64,000 bases of DNA from Oxytricha trifallax (lineage: Eukaryota; Ciliophora; Spirotrichea; Sporadotrichida; Oxytrichidae): contig ARYC01018531.1 of NCBI GenBank assembly GCA_000711775.1, forward strand, positions 25,853-89,852. Reading direction: 5' to 3'. Position 1 is the stretch's first letter. Each line of letters begins with the position of its first letter. Of this stretch, positions 1 to 19,600 are shown piece after piece. The notes beneath the pieces are model-generated. The model had not been told where the DNA came from. It saw only the letters and a list, made by a program, of their open reading frames with translations, and made no database searches. The position numbers and the translations under genes were made by a program.

Positions 1-395
1 ATAAATGGTACTGTAAATCAATCACTCTCCTCAATCTGTTAGCGGTCTTGAAAGTAATACCATTTCTTTTATAAATGTGGCTAGACTAAGGAGAGATGCA
101 CAATTCAGGAAACTTGTGATGAACAATCACAGCTCGCTAGTCTAATGGAAAGTGTGCCCAATACTTCAAAGTTTTCGAATCGTAGAGGAAATTAATATGA
201 TCCTAAAAGAACTTTAGTTTTATTGCAGGATTCTTTCAAGTGGCAGAATTAAAATGCTAAACAGCTAGCAAGTAGTCATACGTAACAGTTCAGGTGCATT
301 TGTGTAATAACTTTGCTATTGCCACATAATTAATTCAGGTTTAACTTAGTATGTATTAATAGTCGTACCATACCTAAGCTTAAGCAATAAAAATA
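1..395 (-). pseudogene. TBE 42-kDa transposase, N-terminal part
   Basis: The reverse complement is collinear with the N-terminal half of the transposase at 17400-18421; matching stretches include the coding sequence around FKT.NR.RRVIDFTVPFY and the segment reading YWAHFPLDQ. It begins just inside the terminal repeat and leaves the window before the catalytic domain. An in-frame TGA lies at 236-238, at the same place as a TGA in the other long TBE copy. Several small indels relative to that copy suggest decay, so I call it a pseudogene fragment. Confidence 0.75.
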
Positions 396-547
396 AAAAT
401 TATTCATCATAAATCTACTCTAAATTTCGCCAATTTCTTCCATTTACAAATTGCCCTAATTTTTCTACTAACTCAATAAGACACCAACTATACCCTACAA
501 ATCAAATCACTCACTAAAACATCTAATTGAGGGGTTTTGGGGTTTTG
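1..547 (-). mobile_element. TBE transposon, transposase-end portion (continues left of window)
   Basis: The right edge is the 17-bp telomere-like tip G4T4G4T4G at 531-547, followed by AAT, which is the expected 3-bp target duplication (its partner lies outside the window). The inner terminal repeat (about 455-547) matches the ends of the full-length TBE at 17298-21401. Reading inward on the minus strand one meets the same transposase sequence as in that copy. TBE elements belong to the Tc1/mariner-IS630 group and are removed from the somatic genome of Oxytricha. Confidence 0.93.
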
Positions 548-867
548 AATGACTTATACAACTATCTAATCTTTTTATAATTGGTAAGATAGCTTTTTCT
601 TCTGTAAAATTAATAAATATAAAAAATTTAATAACATTTAATGCTATTTTAACATATTTTCAAAAATTAAAGATTATTTAATTACTAATTAGTTATATTT
701 TTAAATTTATGGAAAATTAATTTTTATAAAAAAAATAAGAAATAATTCTATGTGAGATTTATATATGCTATTTTTCATTAGTAATTAAATTAAATTGAAT
801 GATTAAATCCAAATAAATTATGTTACTTTCTCAATATTCATATATGACTTATAATTTCCTTTTATGT
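548..867. other. AT-rich spacer between TBE and LRR gene A
   Basis: Very AT-rich and without a convincing reading frame. From about 640 on it is similar to 10235 onward, so the tandem repeat described below starts here. It presumably holds the 3' flank of LRR gene A. Confidence 0.6.
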
Positions 868-9638
<8,771 letters not shown>

Positions 9639-9809
9639 CTTTTTAAATCTTGAAATTAATGAGAATAAAGTATGTATATATTTTCATAAGTTTCTAAGCT
9701 ATTTTAACTTATTTATTTAACCGCATTAAACATTGAAAAGTAATATTAATTTAAACATCTAATTATATATTATTTCCTAATAATTCCTCATAATAAAATG
9801 TCAAATGCC

Positions 9810-9887
9810 ATGCTTTAATAAATGAAGAGTTTAGAAAGTCAATTGTTTTAATTAAGGGTGGAAATGAATTAGGAGAAGCTATTCATT
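9810..9887 (+). pseudogene. Truncated duplicate of the first QDPR coding segment
   Basis: Reads SIVLIKGGNELGEAI, parallel to SLVLIGGGNELGEAI in the intact gene at 16620. A one-base difference after the ATG (9810) shifts the frame, and homology stops at about 9882. It marks the end of the first copy of the tandem duplication. Confidence 0.75.
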
Positions 9888-9984
9888 ACTTTCCCTGTCA
9901 GTTAAGATTTCTCTTGGCCTTTGTTTAACTTCAGCCTATCAAAACTATTGAATTAATACTTGTACATTTTACACAATTCTATCT

Positions 9985-10240
9985 AGATTTAGGGATAATT
10001 TTGATTAGATTTTTTGGGTGCCTTGGTGAATTTCCTGAACCAGTTTTTGTGGAGGAAATTCAACTGATAAGGCTTGATAGAACACCCTTCTAATTCCAGG
10101 TACAACTAGTAAAGTATTTTAAAGAATTGAGTTAGGAACAGCAACAAGTTCAATAGGTTAAAGCTAGAAGACAGTACTTAATCGTTAAAGAAAAAATTTT
10201 AGTCATCAAAAGAAGGAGTGTTTAAGCTAATTTGACATAC
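9985..10240 (+). CDS. Orphan coding segment at the duplication junction
   Basis: A plus-strand frame reads LIRFFGCLGEFPEPVFVEEI then a basic, Gln-rich part (QQQVQQVKARRQYLIVKEKI LVIKRRS in sequence). Glutamines are encoded by TAA, TAG and CAA. It lies exactly between the two copies of the duplicated LRR-QDPR locus and is present once. It looks like an MDS of another gene whose remaining parts are elsewhere. No family recognised. Confidence 0.45.
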
Positions 10241-10422
10241 TTTCAGAAATTGAAGATTATTTAATTACAATAAGTTTTATTTTTATATTTATGGAAAATT
10301 AAAGAATTATTTAAAAAAAATAAGAAATAATTCTATGTGAGATTTCTTTAGTAATTAAATTAAATTGAATATTATTAACTCTAAATTAATTAATAATTTT
10401 ACTTTCTAATTTTCATTTTTGT

Positions 10423-13400
10423 TCATTCTTAGCTTACTTTAGTATAAATTTCATGTTAATGTCCAGTTATAATATTTTTAGTTTTAAGTTATTATTTACT
10501 GAGCTCAATCCCCATATTTGTGAAAATTAATTTATTCTTTCTTTTGTACATACTTTTTGTTATACTTTCTAGATCTACTGGATTTAAAGCATTGTAAAAT
10601 AAATTAGAAGATATTATATATATATTTAACAGGATAGTTAATCTCAAGTTCTTACAGAATATGTGAAGTTCTTATATAAGTTTACAAATATTAATTTTTT
10701 ATGTTTATTTTCTGATTAGTAATATATTCATACTACTCTTATTGGCTTTTGAAGAGCACCTTCTCGATTTGATTATTAATGTTTTACAATTATTTTAGTA
10801 AGAATCATAATTTAAATTAAATTTATAATCGATTCAATTGATTATTTAATAATAATAATGAAAAAAATGATTGATATAAACAAATAAAAGTCATATTTTT
10901 TTAACCTTAAAATTTAATTAAATATTTAAAAAATACAAAAACCTTAAATAATTTACCCTTGAAAATTATTTTTAAATAATAATTATTCGGTTAATAATTT
11001 TATAGTAATACTGACCATTATTTAGTAAACTTCCTAAGGAATTGTCTTTGCTTGTGCATTTTAAGCATCATGAATGTTAATATTCTAAATATCAATCTTT
11101 AACTTAAAAGAAATACAATTTTTTCTCAATATTTATTGATTATATAATTATTTTATATAACTTCTTAAGAGTATTTTTAATTGGTGAAGTAAGCAATCCT
11201 TCAAATAATTTGTCAATTTGATTATCATCTAAAACAACTATAACAATAATAATTATTATATACATCTAAGATATTCAAACTAATCTCTAATTCTTCTAAA
11301 TTTTTAAATTGAGTCACATACTTAATGATTTTATCTATATTATCTACGAATTCTGATTGATATGAGCATAAAACCAATTTTTTCAATTGGTAAGGCTATC
11401 TCGTTAAATTTTCAAGCAATTCTTCATAATTTTAATTTATATTATTTTTATTAATTATATTTTCTATAATAACTTAAGGTAATTAAATAAATAAATTAAA
11501 AGTAAAGAAAACATTGTGTTAAAAATGCTGTAAATATTGCAAAAAGCTTCGAGCAAATGGTATTTAAATACTATGTTTTTGTAAATATATATATATAGAG
11601 ATATCCTGCACAATAACTTAAATTCTATTGATGCTTGATAAATTGACTGATTGAACCAATTTGATGCTACTTTTTGTTTTTCTGAGGTGTTTCCATTTCT
11701 TGAAGTGCAATAAATTAACGCTCCTGTCTCATTTTTGACATAAAGATGTTTTTAAATTGATTTATGGACCACTATAAATAGTTAAATTTTGAAAGAAAAC
11801 TGTAATCCTGAATTAAAATTATTAAAGTTTTATTAAGTTTCTACTTCATTGGTAAAATAAAGATGCATCAATTTAACTTTCTACTTAATTTTTGTACTTT
11901 ATATTAATGATTACATAAAATTAAAATTACTAAATTTAGATAATCAATCTATTCCATTCCCCATCCTCTAATAATGATTAAATTTAATGTCTACAATGAA
12001 TAAAAAATTTTAATATTTCTTAGAATAATATAATTTAAATCTAATTTCAAGCTCTTTTAATTTTGGTAAAATGTTCAATATACAAGTGAGCTTTTAAATA
12101 TCTATTTCGATTTATTATTAAACTTAAGCACATTCTTTATCTTCAATAATCTATAAAATATAATTGGTTCTATTATTTTTAATAATAATTTATTAAATAA
12201 AATATATATCTTCATTCCTGTTAATTAGCCTAGGAGTCATTAAAACCCTAAAATTACCATTTTCATAATTTTTTTGTCGATTTGTATTAAATATTTTTTA
12301 ATTTGATTTTAGATTTTTCTGATATAATCTAATTATTACTACTAAAAAAATAGCAATTAAATTTTAAAATATCATTTTAATTCACTTACGATTTTGTATA
12401 ATATTTATTTCTGTATATGATGCTATCGATTAAGTAATTATTTATATTCAACTACTCTTAAATTCTCTATAAAAAAGTAGGAAGAAAGTTCATCGTTAAG
12501 AATGAATAAATAAAAATAAAAAGATTTTACTTAATTCGCTTTTTATTAATAGAGTTCCAATGTTGAGATTGGAAATTAATTTGAGTAAAAAAGAAATTAA
12601 TAAATTTTATAATTCTAATACTTAGAGTTGGTATAAGAATCAAATTGTATTTAATATATAATCATTTTATTTGTTTTAAGGAAATGGATTTGTTACATTT
12701 TTACTTTATTTTTTTGAAAAATAATAATTCTTTCCTTCTATTAATCCATTTTATAACAAACAAAACTAGCAAATAAGATTTTTGAATTTAATTTGGTACT
12801 AAATAAAGTTATTTATTTTTTGAACAAATGCCTCTTCAGTTTCAATAATATTCTCACTATGCTAAACTTCAATAAAATCGCTTTCCATTTTTTATTCAAT
12901 TTTTTCTTCTTATTATTCTTATTTATTTTCTGACAATAACTGCAAATATTTCCATGAAAAATAGCAGTCATCTGCAGAGTCTAAGTTATAAATTATTATG
13001 TCATATTCATTTTTAATTAAAATAATATTAGATTAAGGTCTATACACTTTTATATAGTTAAAGTTTAGAGTGTTATTCATGTTTATTGTATTGATGATTT
13101 GATAGGCTTGAATTTAATTTTTATCATTAATCTATATTTTATTGATTTCTGCTATAACAAAAAAAACCAGATATCTCTTCAATTCATAATAAAGAAATTT
13201 TATTAAGTAATTAATTCCTAAAAATGTTCCTTTGTAAAATCTAGGAGCGTTAAACTTCTCAATGTCTTAAGCAGAAATAATTAAATATAATATTTAAAAA
13301 TATATTATAAACAATGAATTGAAGAAGTTTTAGTCTATATCAGCTTTTGATAACTTATCTAAAGTTAAACTTTTTAAATTTAGATTGGGAATTAGGGTAA

Positions 13401-16400
13401 GGAGCTCCAACATTTAGAAATTGTAATCTATTCTTTATTTTTAACATATATATATTATAAAAATGATTTTACAATTAATGTATAAAATCTATCCTAAGAT
13501 GTTTTAGTTGAGGGACTTTATTTTTAAATATATGTAATCCCCATGTTCTGTCACTCTTGTACCATCTCATTCTTTAATTAAATAATGAAAATAAATAGAT
13601 TGAGATCTTTAAAAGTTTATTTTATATATTTTTGAAATTGTAAAACTAAACTTTTTAGAGCTGAAAGATTGCAAAAATAGTAAATGCAAAATAAAATCAT
13701 AAAATTTAAATCTGCTTTAAAGAGTTAGAATAGCATTCTTCACCTTCAGGAAGATTAATTGAAGTCATAAATTCTAGATTATAATTGTGGAGTTTGGTTT
13801 TATGAAGCACTCATTACAAAATCAAAAATTTAATTTAGTAACCTAAACATGAATAATTTTTTTAAATCAAATAAACAAAATCTTAATAATTCACAGATGT
13901 AAATTATTGAAATCATTTTCAAAAAATATTATAAAAATTTAGAAGCAGATTTTTTTTCAATTTTTGTCTATAAATTATCAAAAATTTTTGATAAATCCGC
14001 ATTTTCAGAAAATTTATTATTATAATTAATATTATTCCTTAAAAATCCAAATATTCTAGATAAATAATTTCTATATAAATTACAAACTTTATATAGCATT
14101 CTAAGGATCTTGTCTTTTTAATCGTTTTAATTATCATCGTTAAATTTAAAACAAATAAATTACTAAATCATTATTTTCTTTTTATTTTGTGTGAGCTAAG
14201 TTAATCGTAATAGTTTCAACTTTATAAAATAAGCCCAAAATGATCTCGATTATTGGTAAAATTTTAATTATAATTTATAGAAAGCTGAAAAAATACTATC
14301 ATTTTATAATAAAACCCCGTTAGTCAGTTGAGAATAAAGATTGGGGATTTAGAATAATAAAATTAAGAATAAATTATTATTGCCGCAAATTATTTAAGTT
14401 TTGGTTTATCATAAAAAACAATTGACTCAAATAATTGTATTTATAAAAAATAAACCAATTAGGTTACGTATATTTGTTTTACCTAAATTATAATTAATTT
14501 TAGCCAATTAGAATATAATTTCAATTTTATTATTCTTAATCCCCAATCTTCACTCTTAATTGACTAACGGGGTTTTATTTACAAGACTTATCTAAAAGGA
14601 ATTTTAATGTTAACTGTTAATTTTCTATTACAGTTAAGCCTAGTTTTATATAATTTTTTGAATGATAAATTTCTCAGTTATCAATTCCATAAATTTTATT
14701 ATACTAAGTTTTATAATTATAAATTATAGTAAATATCTAAATAGTTTTGCTTAAAAGTATAAAGTATAAAGTTTCCTTCAAGTCTTCTACTTTATCTATG
14801 TCAAGAACTCGTAATGCCAATTCTTAGAAGATATATTAATTTAACTTGAAGGATTTCATAAAATCCTTGAAATGAGAGGCTTATTAAGTTCTAAATCCTA
14901 GAGTACAAATATATATATACTAAATTTTAGATAAATTCAGAATATATGGTAATTTTATTCACATATATTTATTGGCTTGTTTAATAATGAAATTTTGAAA
15001 GATTATACTACTTTAAATTACTTCAATATTAGTGAATCACTCAATTTTACAAGTCACTTTCCTATTCTCATTTGAATATGGCATTAGTAAGATTTAGAAA
15101 GAGTAAATAAAAGGATTTAGCTCATAATTATTTATATTCAGTTTTTTAATAAACTAAAATAGTATTTAAAAATAAATCGTTAATTATAAATTTATTTAAA
15201 TATAGGACCATAAAGAAAAAAGCCTATTAAACTCTTAGTGATATAAGTAGACAGATAATTTTTTTATGGTTTAATTTTTTGTATAATTTAGACTAAATCA
15301 ATTTTGTGCCTCTTTTTAATATGTATTTTATTTATGACAATATATTCATAGAGATTATGAATAAAATTGTATTTACTTCATTCAAATTATATAGTACAAA
15401 TCGATTTTTATTTCAATTCTTGAAAAAGAACTTCATAATTTTCAATTATACAATTTTTTAGATACAATTCTTATAAATTCTGAGGGATTCTTTCAATTAA
15501 GGATGAAGATTTAAATATACTCAAATCACTCAGTTTTAAGATTCTCAAGTTTTATGGGAAAAAGAATTTCTATGTCAATGGATTGAATCTCAAGCTAAGC
15601 TCTTAAATAATATACATTAAATTTTATGATAGATTATTCTTAAGAAAATCTAATTTTATTACAAATTTTATACTTAAAGGTGAACAAGCAGAGGAAGGTA
15701 AGTCAATTTTGATTGCCATTTATCATCACCAATTAAACATAATTTTTTAAGTTTTAATTTATTGAAAGTTGAAATATATGACTCAAAGGTGGACTGGATG
15801 CTTGCCATATAAAACTATAAAGCTTCAACTTCAACATGTGGGAATTTTGCCTTGTAATCTTGAATTAGTTTTATTAATTTCAAAACTAATATTTAATAAA
15901 AAATTTTTTAAAGTTTGAAATCAGGATAAGAATTTATTTTTGCGGATAAGATATGCACTCCACTTTTCAATGTGTTTAAAAATATCGAATCATATACTTT
16001 TCCTAATTTAAATTAATTATAAAGCATAAAAATTAAAATTTTTTCTCATTATTTTTATCATGTTTATTTGATTATAATTTTATCGTCTTTTTAATTAAGG
16101 TATGAGCTGTATTTTCGATCACCTATAATTTAATAATTTATATTAATAAAATTTCTATTTGAATTATTCTTTTAATTTGTATTATATACATTATCCTAAA
16201 CATACTTCCTTGAACTCTAATTTACTTTAATCATAAACTGATAAAGCTCATTTTTATCAAAAGCACTGCTTAAAATATCTAATAATATGTATTTTTGAGA
16301 GATTTTTCCAATTTTAAAATTTTATTTCTTGATGTGTTTTTATTATTTGTTCATTTAAGACATTTTTATCACAATTTTTGTCAATCTTTGATCTCTCTAT

Positions 16401-16450
16401 ATCTGAATTCTTATTTTTATTTAATTAATTACTAAATTAAGTAGTTTCAT
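10423..16450 (-). CDS. Leucine-rich-repeat protein gene B (IES-interrupted)
   Basis: Paralogue of gene A, with start ATG 16450-16448 and stop TGA 10425-10423. The N-terminal block reads MKLLNLVINQ..., then YILLDILSSAFDKNELYQF followed by MIKVNQSSRKYV, close to the N-termini of ciliate F-box/LRR-like proteins. A later block (about 11190) reads DDNQIDKLFEGLLTSPIKNT, parallel to gene A. The C-terminal block reads NPVDLESITKSMYKRKNKLI then an amphipathic tail. Coding blocks alternate with AT-rich DNA that I take for IESs and introns; not all joins are solved. It is transcribed divergently from the QDPR gene, whose ATG is only about 170 bp away. One small C4A4-ended MITE (14311-14576) lies inside it and is absent from gene A. 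Confidence 0.65.
14311..14576. mobile_element. MITE with AAAACCCCGTTAGT termini, copy 1
   Basis: 266 bp with inverted termini of more than 50 bp beginning AAAACCCCGTTAGTCA and containing AAGATTGGGGATT. Gene A has no insertion at the matching point (about 7915). No coding capacity. The flanks (AAT left, ATT right) do not settle the target-duplication length. A second copy is at 49490-49752. Confidence 0.85.
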
Positions 16451-16619
16451 CTATTTAAATCCTGAATTTATGAGAATAAAATGAACATAATTATTTATGA
16501 ATTTCTAAATTTACTAACAATTATTACACGAGCCCATAAATATTGAAAAGTAATATTAATTTAAACCTCTAATTATTTAATTATTTATAATAACACATCA
16601 TAATAAAATGTCAAATTTC

Positions 16620-19600
16620 ATGCTTAAATACAAGTAGAGATGGAGAAAGTCGCTTGTTCTAATAGGAGGTGGAAATGAACTGGGAGAAGCCATTGCTAAA
16701 CAATTTGCTCATTCGAGGTTCAGGAAATGGGAAGTGCTCAATATAGACTTTGAAAATGAAAACAGTAAAGCAAATAGAAATATTATATTGAAGGATGGAG
16801 ATGCAAAATTGTAAGCAGAGAGATTGAAGAAATTAAGGGAGGAAGTCATTGATTTTTCAGAGGAGGTTTCCACTATTATCAATAAAATGCCTATATATTT
16901 TCATTATTTTTGCTGAATTAATCTATAATATATAATAGGTAGGGTATATTTATTTAATTATTGATGGAAATTATTTGTAATCAAGCCAGTTTATTGTTTA
17001 AAATTAAACTAGTCTATTTTCTATAAAAAAATTCCTCATAATAGGTGTTTTTATTATAGCTATAAAAAATGGGCTATAAGATTTAATTGGAAATAATTCG
17101 CTTAAATTTAGACATACTTTTAAACAACTATAATTTTGTTCGTTATAAATTAAACTTAAATGAGTAAAATAAAGTATAACAGAAATATTAAAGAAATAAT
17201 GGTTTACTCAAGCGTAAGTTATAAAAATAGTTGCAAATATAATATTTTTCTAAGCATTTAATTTTATAAAATCATAATATAAAAAATACTTAAGAATCAA
17301 AACCCCAAAACCCCTTAGTGAGGTTTATAAGTGCTTTGATTTGTAGGGTATAGTTGGGGTCTTATTGGGGTTAGTAGAGAAACTAGGTCAAATTGCAATA
17401 TGAGAAATAGAAATCAGCGAAATTTAGGGTCTATTTATGATGATAAATATTTAGATTTACTGCTTCAGCTTAGGTATGGTACGAGTATTAATATAGATTA
17501 AGTCAAACCAGTATTGAATTATGCAGCTATTGCAAAGCTCTTACACAAGAGTGCCTCTACTGTTAGGTATCACTGCATAGCTGTTTAGCATTTTAATTCT
17601 GGTACTTGAAAGCATCCTACTAGAAAATAAAAGTTCTCACAGCACCATATTGAATACCTCTGTGACTCTAAGACTTTAAAGTATTGGGCACACTTTCCTC
17701 TAGACTAGCAAGCTGTAATGTTTCATCGCAAGTTTCCTGATATGCGCATCTCTCCTTAGACTATAGCCAACATTTATAGAAGAAATGGTATTACTTTCAA
17801 GACTGTCAACAGAGTGAAGAGAGTGATTGATTTTACAGTGCCATTTTATAGTAATAATTAAAATATATACATGATTAAATGCAGAGAGCTATTGATAATA
17901 ACATCAAGTTCATACATGCAGATGAAGCTGTGTTTACTTTCAACACTTTTATCAATAAGTCATGGCATAAGAAGTATGATAATATAGAAGTCTATGACTA
18001 AAAAGTGAAGGTAGTCACCCATGCAATTTTAGCTGGTATAAGTGAGATTCAGGCTTAGAGAGTTATGTGATTCCCCTCGCTCTATTAAGCGAGAGTAGTA
18101 TATAGAGTTCCTACATAGCTCAGAGAGAAGTATAGCAACCAAGAGATCATCCTGTTAGCTGATAACCTATCAGTTCATAAGACTAAGGAGTCTAAGAAAG
18201 CTTATGAAGACCTAAACATAACTCCTGTTTATAACGTTCCTTATAGTCCTTAATTTAATGGAATAGAATTCTACTGGAGTTAAATCAAGACTCAATACAA
18301 GAAGCTGCTGCTCTATCATCTTATGCATGACTTGCCTATCGATACAGTAGACTTGATTCAAAGCAGCTGTAGAGAGTAAGCGTAGATAAGACAACAGTTT
18401 GTGCGAGAGAAGGAAGAATGAATGTTTATAAAAAAGTTTTAGATTTAAACGAATGAATATATTCACATATTAAATTGGCCCATAAAGGGGTTTGGCTTCT
18501 CTTTCTTCTCCTCTTCTTAAGGCTTGCTTGGACCCATATTTCTTCTCTTTGTGCCAGCTCCTGCATCTATGTTCATTTCTTCTAGCTTTTAGACATCTTT
18601 ATAAAGTCTTTTGCTCACTTCATAAATAGTCTATGACTTTCTCTCTCTGTGAACCTTCGCATGCTCTTTCATTAGGAATATACCAGTTCCAGGTTTCCCT
18701 ACAAAGTTATGAATCAAAGATTACTAGAGAGGAATGGGTGCTTCTTAAGCTCAGCGAGCCAGGTCTCGCTTATTAGTATGCCTTGCTTCTTTTAATCTTC
18801 AGGAGAAATAGAGTACGCTTTTTGTGAGCTTCTTCAATGATCTCTCTGAGATAACTCTCTCTTAAAGTGCCAAGAACTCCAAAGAAAAAGCTCCTATCTG
18901 GAAGCTTGTTAGAGAGTTGTTTCTTGGTAGGAAGATAAACTACCAACTCTTCATCTTTCATCGCAACCTCGTAGAGATTAGTAACTGAAATCTCTGGGTA
19001 GTTTGGTATATCTATCAACTTAATTTCACTGTTTTTAAAGGCTTTCTTCTCATCGCAGAGTATAGCTTTTAAGAATGAAATTTTGGTACATTCCATCGTT
19101 GGAAGGAATAAACCCACTATAGTATATGATTAAGTATATGTCACATGCTTACCATGCTAAGTGAGGTATCGATAGAGATCTTCCTTGCTCCTAAATCTTG
19201 AGATCATTTCTTAGCTTCAACCCTCTTAATAGCAGTACTTATAGATTCCATCCTTGTTCCTTCTCTTGTAATTGAATTTCAAATTTCAATATATAGAGTT
19301 CTGGATCCTACTGTTAAAAATCTTAGTATTAAATATGGGCATCTTATACGAGGTCAACCTGGTAAGGATACGTGGAGAAAGCTGGCAAAAGCTGTAACAA
19401 ACTTCAGAGATGGAGCTCCATTTTTATCAATTTAGTTCCATTAAATTAGCACTAAATTTGTTTAAATTTAATTAGTACCGGTACTAAATTCGATTAAATT
19501 TAATTGGTACCAATTTAATAGTACCAAACTTAATTAGTACCTAGTTTTAAACTAATGAGGTTTTAATGGAAAAGTTCCAAAATGGTTCAAAACCTAATTG

